Assembly (NCBI RefSeq): GCF_004785955.1
Contig: NZ_SJER01000001.1
Coordinates: 1,393,690 to 1,457,689, forward strand
Direction of reading: 5' to 3'
Length of the DNA: 64,000 nucleotides
DNA from: Halostella litorea
Lineage (GTDB): Archaea; Halobacteriota; Halobacteria; Halobacteriales; Natronoarchaeaceae
Shown: piece after piece, positions 23,664 through 31,891 of the stretch
Numbering within the stretch: the first letter of the stretch is position 1
Layout: the number at the start of each line of letters is the position of its first letter
Position numbers and translations under genes: made by a program
Notes under the pieces: generated by a model
What the model was told of the DNA's origin: nothing
The model's input: only the letters and a program-made list of their open reading frames with translations
Databases searched by the model: none

Positions 23664-24644
23664 ATGGAGACGTTACTGCTGAACGGCGACGCCGTGGACG
23701 AGAACGCGCGGATGGACGAGGTCATCCGGGCGGTCGAGTCGGCGTTTGCCGCCTACGAGCGGGGCGACGTACAGATGCCGGCGAAGTCGTACATCGAACT
23801 GCCGCGGTACAACGGCGACTTCCGGTCGATGCCGGCGTACATGGACGCGGGCGACTGGGACGCCGCCGGCGTCAAGTGGGTGAACGTGCACCCGGACAAC
23901 CCTGCCGACCACGGCCTGCCGACCGTGATGGGGACGATGATCTACTCCGACCCCGAGACGGCGTACCCCCTCTCCATCATGGACGGCACCGAACTGACGA
24001 TGAAGCGGACCGGCGCGGCCGCCGCCGTCGCCACCGACCACCTCGCCGTCGAGGACGCGACGACGCTTGGCATCGTCGGCGCGGGCGTCCAGTCGTACAC
24101 GCAACTGGAGGCGATCGCCCAGATCCGCCCCATCGAGGAGGTCGTCGTCGCCGACAAGGACCCGGACCGCGTCGACGCGTTCCGCGCCGAGTTCGCGGAC
24201 CGCTTTACCGTCCGCGAGGGCTCCATCGCCGACGCCGCCGCCTGCGACGTGCTGTCGACGGTGACGCCGGTGCGCGAGCCGATCGTCTCGGCCGAGGACC
24301 TGGGCGAGCACACCCACGTCAACGCGATGGGGGCCGACGCCGCCGGCAAGCAGGAACTCGAAACCGCCGTCCTCCAGTCCGCGAAGGTCGTCATCGACGA
24401 CCACGAGCAGTGTACCCACTCCGGCGAGGTCAACGTCCCCTGGAGCGAGGGCGCGATCGACGACGACGACATCTACGGCGAGATCGGCGAGATCGTCGTC
24501 GGGGACCGCGAGGGCCGCACCGACGACGACGGCGTCACGGTGTTCGACTCGACCGGCCTTGCCATCCAGGACGTCGCCGCGGCCCACGTCGTCTACGCCG
24601 CGGCCGACGAGCAGGGCAACGGCTACCCGTTCGAACTGATCTGA
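23664..24644 (+). CDS. Ornithine cyclodeaminase/mu-crystallin family, alanine dehydrogenase-like
   Basis: 326-aa NAD(P)-dependent enzyme of the family that includes archaeal alanine dehydrogenase and ornithine cyclodeaminase. The Rossmann nucleotide loop is G-I-V-G-A-G-V-Q-S near residue 138. Substrate-side residues include M-P-A-K-S-Y and K-W-V-N-V-H-P-D-N-P. The segment D-G-T-E-L-T-M-K-R-T-G-A-A-A-A-V-A-T is the family signature with the catalytic Lys/Arg region. A purine-rich GGAGG 8-12 nt before ATG 23664 may act as ribosome binding site. Alanine dehydrogenase is the likelier activity among archaea, but sequence alone does not decide. Confidence 0.85.
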   Translation: METLLLNGDAVDENARMDEVIRAVESAFAAYERGDVQMPAKSYIELPRYNGDFRSMPAYMDAGDWDAAGVKWVNVHPDNPADHGLPTVMGTMIYSDPETAYPLSIMDGTELTMKRTGAAAAVATDHLAVEDATTLGIVGAGVQSYTQLEAIAQIRPIEEVVVADKDPDRVDAFRAEFADRFTVREGSIADAAACDVLSTVTPVREPIVSAEDLGEHTHVNAMGADAAGKQELETAVLQSAKVVIDDHEQCTHSGEVNVPWSEGAIDDDDIYGEIGEIVVGDREGRTDDDGVTVFDSTGLAIQDVAAAHVVYAAADEQGNGYPFELI

Positions 24645-24651
24645 GGCCGCC

Positions 24652-24858
24652 TCACTCCCCGCCCGCCGTTCTGTCGAGCAGTTTCGTCAGCGCCCAGAGG
24701 ATCACGATAAAGGGCAGCAGCGGCACCAGCAGTATCAGGAGACCGAGGAAGTACCCCCAGCCGATGAGGTTCATCTCGCGGTCCTCGTGGCCGGCGAACG
24801 GCGGCGTCACCGTACGCAGGGCTTTCCGCGGGAGTCCGGGGTCGTCAGCGTCGCTCAT
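24652..24858 (-). CDS. Small conserved-looking membrane protein, 68 aa
   Basis: An acidic N-terminus (about 1-28 with P-R-K-A-L-R-T-V-T-P-P-F) is followed by a hydrophobic span of about 30 residues (I-G-W-G-Y-F-L-G-L-L-I-L-L-V-P-L-L-P-F-I) that could be one long or two short helices with a Pro kink, then a charged tail. A TATA-like GCTTTAGCC on the minus strand about 28 bp before the ATG supports a real leaderless gene. It is convergent with the alanine dehydrogenase-like gene. No function can be assigned. Confidence 0.75.
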   Translation of the reverse strand: MSDADDPGLPRKALRTVTPPFAGHEDREMNLIGWGYFLGLLILLVPLLPFIVILWALTKLLDRTAGGE

Positions 24859-25007
24859 GCCGGCTTCTACGACGCCGGGGGGCTAAAGCGTCGCCCCGCC
24901 GCGGGCGGCCGACTGCGGCGGCAGCGACCGCGTCCCAGACCCTGCCGCGGCGGCGCTGTCGGATGGAAAGGTATAGGGTGACGACTCGCGGAACGGTAGG
25001 TAAGCGA

Positions 25008-27686
25008 ATGAGCGACGAGAGTTACGACCACGCGGCGGTGGAAGCCCGCTGGCAGGACGCGTGGGACGACGCGGAGGTGTACCGGACGCCGGACGACGTC
25101 GAGGACCCCACGTACGTCCTCGGCATGTACCCGTACCCGTCCGGGAAACTCCACATGGGCCACGTCCGGAACTACACGATCACGGACGCGTATGCCCGGT
25201 ACCGGCGGATGCGCGGCGACGACGTGCTCCACCCGATGGGGTGGGACGCCTTCGGCCTCCCCGCCGAGAACGCCGCCAAGGAGCGGGACACGAACCCCCG
25301 CGACTGGACCTTCGACTGCATCGACACGATGAAAGGGCAGATGGAGTCGATGGGCTTCGGGTACGACTGGGACCGCGAGGTCGCCACCTGCACCCCCGAC
25401 TACTACAAGTGGAACCAGTGGTTCTTCCGGCGGTTCCACGAGGCCGGCCTCGTCGACCGCCGCGACGCCGACGTGAACTGGTGTCCGTCCTGCGAGACGG
25501 TGCTTGCCGACGAGCAGGTCGAGGGCGAGGAGGAACTGTGCTGGCGGTGTGACAATCCCGTCGAGCAGCGCGAACTCTCCCAGTGGTTCCTCGAGATCAC
25601 GGAATACGCCGACGAACTGGTCGACTACATCGACGAACTGGACGGGTGGCCCGACTCCGTCCGGCAGATGCAGCGCAACTGGATCGGCCGCCAGTACGGC
25701 ACCCGCCTCCCCTTCGCCGTCGGCGACGCCGACGACCCCGAACGGTACGGCACCGTCGAGGCGTTCACGACGCGGGCCGATACCGTCTTCGGCGCGACGT
25801 TCTTCGCGCTGGCCCCCGACCACCCCATCGCCGAGGAACTCGTCGAGGCCGACGACGCCGTCCACGAGTTCGTCCACCACGAGGCCGACCCCGACGGCGA
25901 CGAGCCAAACGGCGTCGAGACGGACCTGGTCGCCACCAACCCCGTCACCGGCGGGGAACTGCCGGTCTTCGTCGCGGATTTCGTGCTCTCGGACGTGGGC
26001 ACCGGCGCGCTGATGGGCGTCCCCGGCCACGACGACCGGGACCACGCGTTCGCCGAGAAGATGGGCGTCGACATCGACCCCGTCGTCGCCCCCGAACCCG
26101 ACGGCTGGGACGGCGAGAGCGTCCCCGACGCGCCGGACGTCTCCGAGTCGGCCTTCACCGACGACGGCGTGCTCGTCGACTCCGGCGAGTACTCCGGGCT
26201 GGACAGCGAAACCGCCCGCGAGCGCATCACCGCGGACACCGAGGGTGCCGAGGAGGCGACCCAGTACCGCCTGCGCGACTGGGGCATCTCCCGGCAGCGC
26301 TACTGGGGGACGCCGATCCCGGTCGTCCACTGCGACGACTGTGGCCCCGTGCTGGTGCCCGAGGACGACCTGCCGGTCGAACTGCCGGAGTTCGTCAACA
26401 CGACCGGCAACCCGCTGGACGCCGCCGAGGAGTGGAAGCGGACGACCTGTCCGGACTGCGGCGGCGACGCCGTCCGCGAGACGGACACGATGGACACGTT
26501 CGTCGACTCCTCGTGGTACTTCCTGCGCTACGTCTCCCCCGACCTCGACGACGCGCCGTTCGACCGCGCGCAGGCCAACGACTGGATGCCGGTCGACCAG
26601 TACGTCGGCGGCATCGAGCACGCGGTGATGCACCTGCTGTACTCCCGCTTCTTCACGAAGGTGGTCGCCGACGAGGAGGGCCTGGAGCACCGCGAGCCGT
26701 TCACGAACCTGCTGGCCCAGGGGATGGTCCAGCTGGAGGGCGAGGCGATGTCGAAGTCCAAGGGCAACACCGTCTCGCCCCAGCGCATCGTCGAGGAGTA
26801 CGGCGCGGACACCGCCCGGCTGTTCATGATGCAGGCCGCCCAGCCCGAGCGCGACTTCGACTGGACGGAGGAGGGCGTCCGCTCGACGTACCGCTTCCTG
26901 ACCCGACTCAAGGAGCTGGTCGAGGACTTCGAGAGCGGGGCGGCCGACGGTGACCGCGACGCCGTCGCCGAGTACGTCGAAAGCGAGACCGACGCCGCCG
27001 TCGCCGTCGCGACCGAGGAGTACGACGACCTGACGTTCAACGTCGCGCTCCGGCAGGCCCAGGACCTGGTCGGCACGCTGCGGGGCTACCGCGACTACGC
27101 CGACGACGTGCACGGCCCGACGTTCGAGCGCGGGCTGGACGTCGCCGTCCGCCTGCTCTCCCCCGTCGTCCCCCACCTGGCCGAGGAGCTGTACGACGAA
27201 CTCGGCGGCGACGGGTTCGTCGCGGAGGCCGACTGGCCGAGCGCCGCGGTCGACCGCGGGACCGCCCGGAAGCGCCGGAATCTCGTGGAGAACACCCGCG
27301 AGGACGTCCGCCAGATCGTCGAGGTCGCCGGCATCGACGACCCCGAGCGGATCGACGTGGTCGTCACGCCCGAGTGGAAGTTCGACGCCCTGGAGATCGC
27401 CGTCGAGAGCGACGCCGACAACCTGATCTCCGAGCTGATGGGCGAGGACCACATCCGCGAGCAGGGCGACGCCGCGGCGTCCTACGGACAGGACCTGCAG
27501 GCCGAGCGCGAGGCGCTGTCGCGCACGCTCGACCCCGAGACGGAGTACGAGTCGCTCGTGGCCGCCGCGTGGCTGATAGAGCGCGAGTTCGACGCGCCGG
27601 TCCGGGTCGTCCGCGCCGCCGAGGCCGACGACGGCGTGGCGAACAAGGCCGAACCCGGCCGTCCGGCGATCGACATCGTCGAGTAG
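25008..27686 (+). CDS. leuS: Leucyl-tRNA synthetase, bacterial-type
   Basis: 892-aa class I synthetase. HIGH is H-M-G-H in K-L-H-M-G-H-V-R-N-Y-T at about 49-52; KMSKS is M-S-K-S-K-G near residue 581. A zinc motif W-C-P-S-C-E-T...C-W-R-C-D precedes the CP1 editing domain, whose placement and the opening W-D-A-F-G-L-P-A-E-N-A-A, G-F-G-Y-D-W-D-R-E and M-Q-R-N-W-I-G-R follow the bacterial form rather than the archaeal/eukaryotic one. ATG 25008 is preferred to an in-frame ATG at 24963 because a TATA-like AAGGTATAGG lies between them (about 24968-24977). No Leu-rich leader ORF precedes it. Confidence 0.95.
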   Translation: MSDESYDHAAVEARWQDAWDDAEVYRTPDDVEDPTYVLGMYPYPSGKLHMGHVRNYTITDAYARYRRMRGDDVLHPMGWDAFGLPAENAAKERDTNPRDWTFDCIDTMKGQMESMGFGYDWDREVATCTPDYYKWNQWFFRRFHEAGLVDRRDADVNWCPSCETVLADEQVEGEEELCWRCDNPVEQRELSQWFLEITEYADELVDYIDELDGWPDSVRQMQRNWIGRQYGTRLPFAVGDADDPERYGTVEAFTTRADTVFGATFFALAPDHPIAEELVEADDAVHEFVHHEADPDGDEPNGVETDLVATNPVTGGELPVFVADFVLSDVGTGALMGVPGHDDRDHAFAEKMGVDIDPVVAPEPDGWDGESVPDAPDVSESAFTDDGVLVDSGEYSGLDSETARERITADTEGAEEATQYRLRDWGISRQRYWGTPIPVVHCDDCGPVLVPEDDLPVELPEFVNTTGNPLDAAEEWKRTTCPDCGGDAVRETDTMDTFVDSSWYFLRYVSPDLDDAPFDRAQANDWMPVDQYVGGIEHAVMHLLYSRFFTKVVADEEGLEHREPFTNLLAQGMVQLEGEAMSKSKGNTVSPQRIVEEYGADTARLFMMQAAQPERDFDWTEEGVRSTYRFLTRLKELVEDFESGAADGDRDAVAEYVESETDAAVAVATEEYDDLTFNVALRQAQDLVGTLRGYRDYADDVHGPTFERGLDVAVRLLSPVVPHLAEELYDELGGDGFVAEADWPSAAVDRGTARKRRNLVENTREDVRQIVEVAGIDDPERIDVVVTPEWKFDALEIAVESDADNLISELMGEDHIREQGDAAASYGQDLQAEREALSRTLDPETEYESLVAAAWLIEREFDAPVRVVRAAEADDGVANKAEPGRPAIDIVE

Positions 27687-27816
27687 CGCCCCGGCGCGCC
27701 CGACGGGGACCGGCGGGTGGTCGTCCGTCAGCTGTTTTCCGCGTACTACGACCTAACGGTCGATCCCCTCAAGCGGGGCGGCGACCTGCCGGCCGGCTGG
27801 GAGGCGGCGGTCGCCG

Positions 27817-28005
27817 CTACGCTCGCTTGATCATCCGGAGTCCGAGCGTCGCGCTCGCCAGCGCCGCGCTCCCGGCGAGCAGCGCGGTCGCGGCCCGGGA
27901 AACGCCGTCGACCGGCGTTTGCAGCCAGGAGGTGACCAGTATCGTCGCCGCGACCGTCGCGAGGCCCGCGAGCTCCGTTCGGGTGAACTCGCGCGTGATG
28001 TCCAT
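27817..28005 (-). CDS. Small two-helix membrane protein, 62 aa
   Basis: Short charged N-terminus (M-D-I-T-R-E-F-T-R-T-E), then two hydrophobic helices (L-A-T-V-A-A-T-I-L-V-T-S-W and A-A-T-A-L-L-A-G-S-A-A-L-A) and a basic C-terminus (R-M-I-K-R-A). A TATA-like CAGTTTTTACC on the minus strand (28029-28039) is centred 28 bp before the ATG, supporting a real leaderless gene. No family recognised. The 130 bp to leuS holds nothing clear. Confidence 0.7.
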   Translation of the reverse strand: MDITREFTRTELAGLATVAATILVTSWLQTPVDGVSRAATALLAGSAALASATLGLRMIKRA

Positions 28006-28045
28006 ACTCGGCCCTGTTCCACGCCGGTGGTAAAAACTGCCGGTA

Positions 28046-28474
28046 TCAGTCGATGTCGATCCGCCGGCCGCCGGAGGGCTCCTCGCGCTTCGGGAGCGTC
28101 ACGGTGAGGACGCCGTGCTCGTACTCGGCGGTGACGGCGCTCTCGTCGACCGCGTCGGGCAGCCGCACGGTCCGGTTCGCGGACTGGTGCCGGCGCTCGC
28201 GGCGGTGGTAGCGCGCGCCGTCGTCCCCCTCGACCGCGCGCTCCTCGGAGCGCTCCGCCGACAGGTGGAGGCGGTCGTCGGCGACGGTCAGGTCGATGTC
28301 GTCGGCCTCGTAGCCGGGCAGGTCCGCGGTGACGACGAACTCGTCGTCGCGCTCCGCCACGTCGACCGCGACCCCCCGCAGGTCCGCGCCGGCTCCGCGG
28401 AGCAGCCCCTCCTCGGCCTGTCGGCTCATCCGGTCCAGCAGTTCCTGAAAGTCGTCGAACGGGTTGCGTTGCAT
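28046..28474 (-). CDS. hsp20: Small heat-shock protein Hsp20/alpha-crystallin
   Basis: 142-aa ATP-independent holdase. N-terminal helix (P-F-D-D-F-Q-E-L-L-D-R-M), then the alpha-crystallin domain (about 30-125) with V-V-T-A-D-L-P-G-Y-E-A-D-D-I-D-L-T-V and the C-terminal hallmark E-Y-E-H-G-V-L-T-V-T-L-P-K (A-x-x-x-x-G-V-L type). The tail is short and lacks a clear I-x-I. A minus-strand CGTTTAAGCC (about 28519-28528) is a TATA candidate and GGGGAG lies just before the ATG as a possible ribosome binding site. Confidence 0.93.
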   Translation of the reverse strand: MQRNPFDDFQELLDRMSRQAEEGLLRGAGADLRGVAVDVAERDDEFVVTADLPGYEADDIDLTVADDRLHLSAERSEERAVEGDDGARYHRRERRHQSANRTVRLPDAVDESAVTAEYEHGVLTVTLPKREEPSGGRRIDID

Positions 28475-28559
28475 GGTCTCCCCAGGGCTCGCGCCCTCGG
28501 CCGGGAGTACGACGCTCGCGGGCTTAAACGTCGCGTCGGGGCGGGCGTCGCCGGTCCGC

Positions 28560-29366
28560 TCAGTAGAGGACGTGCTCGCTGTCGTAGGAGCCGAGCCGGC
28601 GGACCCAGCCGTCCTCGGCGATGGCCTCCAACACTTCCAGGGCCTCCTGGGTGCGGTCCTCGTAGAGGCCCGCCGACACGTCGATGTGGAACACGTAGTC
28701 GCCGAGGCGCTCGCCGCTGGGCCGGGACTCGACGCGCGTGAGGTTGATGTCGCGCTCGGCGAACGGTTCGAGCAGCTCCAGCAGGAGGCCGGGGTAGTTG
28801 GCGTTCGGGTAGACGATGACGGAGCTCTTCCCGCCGGCCTCCGAGCGGTCGCTGACCGGCGCGAGGACGAAGAAACGGGTGGCGTTCGAGGTGCGGTCCT
28901 GGATGTCCTCGGCGAGCACCTGCACTTCGTCGTCGGCGTTGTCGGGGTGGCCGATGGCGGCCACGTCCGGGTTCTCGCGGGCGCGCTGGATGCCCCGGGC
29001 CGTGCTCGCCGTCGCCTCCAGCTTCACGGAGGGGTACTCCGCGTCCAGGTACTCGCGGCACTGGGCCAGCGCCTGCGAGTGGCTGGCGACGACGGTGAAC
29101 TCCGGCCCCTGCGCGAGCAGGCCGTGGCGGATCGGCGTAACGATCTCCTTGACGACGGCGACCTCGTGGTCGGCCAGCGCGTCGAGCGTCTCGGTGACGC
29201 TGCCCTCGATGCTGTTCTCTATCGGGACGACGCCCCGCGGGAACCGACCGCTGGCGACGGCCTCGACGATGCCCGCGACGGACTCGCGGAACTCCACCTC
29301 GTCGGCGACGGCGCTCGCCGCGCGGTGGGAGTACGTCCCCTCGGGACCGAGCGTGACTGCTTGCAT
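28560..29366 (-). CDS. pheA: Prephenate dehydratase
   Basis: 268-aa enzyme converting prephenate to phenylpyruvate in phenylalanine synthesis. The catalytic domain (about 1-180) has G-P-E-G-T-Y-S-H, P-I-E-N-S-I-E-G-S-V and the T-R-F motif (N-A-T-R-F-F-V-L). A C-terminal ACT domain follows (about 185-262; N-A-N-Y-P-G-L-L-L-E-L-L, with E-S-R-P for feedback binding of Phe). There is no chorismate mutase fusion. TATA-like GCCTTTTGTCG about 28 bp upstream implies a leaderless mRNA. Unlike pheST in this window, no Phe-rich leader ORF precedes it, so control is probably allosteric through ACT. Confidence 0.95.
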   Translation of the reverse strand: MQAVTLGPEGTYSHRAASAVADEVEFRESVAGIVEAVASGRFPRGVVPIENSIEGSVTETLDALADHEVAVVKEIVTPIRHGLLAQGPEFTVVASHSQALAQCREYLDAEYPSVKLEATASTARGIQRARENPDVAAIGHPDNADDEVQVLAEDIQDRTSNATRFFVLAPVSDRSEAGGKSSVIVYPNANYPGLLLELLEPFAERDINLTRVESRPSGERLGDYVFHIDVSAGLYEDRTQEALEVLEAIAEDGWVRRLGSYDSEHVLY

Positions 29367-29496
29367 TGCCGTTCTCTGTTCCGGGCGACGACAAAAGGCC
29401 ACCGGTCGCGGCGGCCGACGCCGGCCGGCCGTCCGTCCGTGACGGTCCGCGACGGGGATCGGTTTTTTGCCCGCGGCGCACCTGCCTGCGTTCGTT

Positions 29497-29529
29497 ATGA
29501 CACCCTTCGACGGCCGCGGGTCGGCATGA
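29497..29529 (+). CDS. 10-codon upstream ORF coupled to the ZIP-like gene (tentative)
   Basis: ATG 29497 encodes M-T-P-F-D-G-R-G-S-A and ends with TGA overlapping the ATG of the ZIP-like gene (ATGA, 29526-29529). A TATA-like GGTTTTTTGC (29461-29470) is about 31 bp before it, so the transcript probably begins here. Either a coupling uORF or chance. Confidence 0.3.
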   Translation: MTPFDGRGSA

Positions 29530-30282
29530 CCGCCCTCGCCCCGGCCCCCGGCTGGCGTCGCCGACTGCTCCTGGCCCTCGCCGCGTCGACGGTCGCGTTC
29601 GCCGGCGCTGCCCGGGCGCACGAGGCCGGTGCGGCCGGCGACGCCCCGGCGGTGACGCTGTCCGCCGTCGTCGCCGCGGCGTCGCTGGCGGGGGTCGGCG
29701 GCGGCCTCGTGGCCGTCGCCGCGAACGCGTCCCTCCGGGCGGGGGCGCTCGCCGCGTTCGACGCGCTCGTCGGCGTCGTGCTGGTCGTTCTGGGGGCGAC
29801 GTACGCCGCGTCCGTCGCGGGCGCGGCCCCCGTGCTCGCCGCCGGCGGGGTCGCCGTCGGCCTCGTCGCCGCGCGGCTGGCGGCCCGCGGGGGCGACCGC
29901 GCGACCCGCGACCACGCGGCGGCCGCCGCCGTCGTGAGCCACCGCGCCGTCGAGGGGGTCGCGCTCGCCGCCGTCTACATCGCGGGGTCGGCCGTGGGGC
30001 TCGCCGGGGCCGCCCTCATCGCCGCCCACGCGACGGTCGAAACCGTCGCCGTCGGCGCGATGTACGCCCCCGGACGGCCGCCGCCGCGCCGCGGCCGCCG
30101 TCCTCGCGGTACAGGTCGGCTTCCTCGCCGGCGTCGCGGCCGGCTACGCGCTCGCGGTCGCGGTGCCGACGGCGTCCCGGGTCGCCGTGGTCGCCGTCGG
30201 CGCGGGCGCGCTGCTCGCGGTCGGCGTGGGCGAACTCGCCCACGCCCGGCGCGCGTGGTCGCCGCCCGCCGGGTCGGCCTGA
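29526..30282 (+). pseudogene. ZIP-like metal transporter gene with a +1 frameshift
   Basis: From ATG 29526 the frame encodes a Tat/Sec-like start, H-E-A-G and about five Ala/Val-rich helices. The ZIP-like motifs S-H-R-A-V-E-G-V-A-L and A-H-A-T-V-E-T-V-A-V-G-A-M-Y resemble the metal-site helices 4 and 5 (H-x-x-x-E-G). At C5 (30067-30071) the frame is lost. Removing one C joins it to a second frame, V-Q-V-G-F-L-A-G-V-A-A-G-Y-A-L to a TGA at 30280-30282, giving an intact last helices region of about 60 residues. A single-base slip, real or from sequencing, explains the break. The intact product would be about 251 aa. Confidence 0.75.
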
Positions 30283-30388
30283 GGCGTGCGAGGGCCGCCT
30301 GCACGGGAAGAGTACTGGCTGGAATTGGTCGACCTGCTACGGAGTGTGGGGTAAGGGACGTACGGCGAAAAAGGCGGATTGGCCGCTT

Positions 30389-31891
30389 TCAGCGGTTCAG
30401 CGTGTGGATCGCGTGGCCGAGCGCGTTCTCGCAGGCCTCCATCACGCCCTCGGCGAGCGTGGGGTGAGTGTGGACGGTCGACGCCACGTCCTCCAGCGTC
30501 GCGCCCATCTCGATGGCGAGACCGATCTCGGCGACCAGTTCCGAGGCCTCCGGCCCCACTATCTGCGCGCCGAGGACGAACCCGCTGTCCTCGTCGGCGA
30601 CGACGCGGACGAACCCCTCGCTGTCGCCGGTCGTCAGCGCCCGCCCGCTGGCGCGGAACGGGAACTGGCCGACGACCGGGGAAAAGCCCGCCTCCTCGGC
30701 CTCCGCCTCGGTGAGGCCGACGGTGCCGACCTCGGGGTCGGTAAACACCGCCGCGGGGATCGCCTGGTAGTCGAGCGCGGCGGGTTCGCCGGCGATCACC
30801 TCGGCGGCGACCTCGCCCTCCTTGCTCCCCTTGTGGGCGAGCATCGGCTCGCCGGCCACGTCGCCGACCGCGAAGATGTGCTCCTTCTCGGTTCGGGCGC
30901 GGTCGTCGGTCTCGATGAAACCGTCGTCGTTGGGCTCGATGCCCGCCGCCTCCAGGTTCAGCGTGTCGGTCACCGGCTGGCGGCCGACCGCGACGAGCAC
31001 CTTGTCGGCGTCGAACGTCTCGGTCGCGCCTCGCGGCTCGTCGCCGCTCGACTCGTCCGAGGCGCTCCGCGCCTCGCTTCCCCCGTCGGCTTCCGCGGCG
31101 GCCTCCTCCTCCATCGCCTCCGTCGCGACGCGGATCCCGTCGTCGGCCTCCTCCCAGCCGCTCGCCGTGCGGCCGAAGCGGAAGTCGATGCCGAGCGACT
31201 CCGCGCGCTTGCGGACGATCCGCTTGACGTCGTCCTCGTAGCCCGGCAACACGTCGTCCAGCATCTCGACGACGGTCACGTCGGTGCCGAGCTTCGCGAA
31301 CACCGTCGACAGCTCCATCCCGATGTAGCCCGCGCCGACGACGACCATGCTGTCCGGGAGCGAATCCAGCGCGAGCGCGTCCCGCGAGGACAGCACCGGC
31401 TCGTCGTCGAACGAGAAGCCGGGGATCTCGATGGGCCGCGAGCCGGTCGCGATGATCGCGTGCTCGAACTCGACGGTCTCGCTGCCCTGGCCCTCGCCGC
31501 CGTGGGCGACGCGGACGCTGTTCTCGTCGGCGAACTCGGCGCGGCCCTCGATGAGGTTGACGCCGTTGCCCTTGTTCAGCTTCTCGACGCCGCTGGTGAG
31601 CTGGTCGACGACGCCGTCCTTCCACTCGACCATCTTCGCCAGGTCGACGGCGGGGTCGGCGTGGACGCCCATCTCCTCGGCGTTGCCGGCCTCGTGGGCC
31701 ACGTCGGCCGCCGTGATCATCGCCTTCGACGGGATGCAGCCGTGGTTCAGGCAGCTCCCGCCGTAGGCCTCCTTCTCGACGAGCGTCACGTCGAGGTCGA
31801 GCTGACCGGCGCGGATGGCGGCGACGTAGCCGCCCGGCCCCGCGCCGATCACCAGTACGTCAGTTCCGGTTGCGATGTCTCCGACGACCAT
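30389..31891 (-). CDS. lpdA: Dihydrolipoyl dehydrogenase (E3)
   Basis: 500-aa flavoprotein disulfide reductase that reoxidises dihydrolipoamide on E2. FAD loop G-A-G-P-G-G-Y near residue 16; redox-active disulfide in G-G-S-C-L-N-H-G-C-I-P-S-K; NAD loop V-G-A-G-Y-I-G-M-E-L; C-terminal H-T-H-P-T-L-A-E with the catalytic His-Glu pair. An Asp/Glu/Ser-rich insertion (about 265-290) is absent from most homologues. The ATG overlaps the E2 stop (TAATG), placing it last in a four-gene operon. Convergent with the frameshifted ZIP-like gene. Confidence 0.96.
   Translation of the reverse strand: MVVGDIATGTDVLVIGAGPGGYVAAIRAGQLDLDVTLVEKEAYGGSCLNHGCIPSKAMITAADVAHEAGNAEEMGVHADPAVDLAKMVEWKDGVVDQLTSGVEKLNKGNGVNLIEGRAEFADENSVRVAHGGEGQGSETVEFEHAIIATGSRPIEIPGFSFDDEPVLSSRDALALDSLPDSMVVVGAGYIGMELSTVFAKLGTDVTVVEMLDDVLPGYEDDVKRIVRKRAESLGIDFRFGRTASGWEEADDGIRVATEAMEEEAAAEADGGSEARSASDESSGDEPRGATETFDADKVLVAVGRQPVTDTLNLEAAGIEPNDDGFIETDDRARTEKEHIFAVGDVAGEPMLAHKGSKEGEVAAEVIAGEPAALDYQAIPAAVFTDPEVGTVGLTEAEAEEAGFSPVVGQFPFRASGRALTTGDSEGFVRVVADEDSGFVLGAQIVGPEASELVAEIGLAIEMGATLEDVASTVHTHPTLAEGVMEACENALGHAIHTLNR

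Noticed and set aside
24859..25007. Search for a Leu-codon leader before leuS
   Set aside because: The only short + strand ORF there is nine codons without Leu; no leader of the trpS/pheST kind.
24867..27452. 861-codon open frame opposite leuS
   Set aside because: Low-complexity shadow frame; leuS on the other strand has all class I motifs.
29367..29460. Search for a Phe leader before pheA
   Set aside because: pheA appears leaderless with its own TATA box and an ACT domain for feedback; no Phe-rich ORF.
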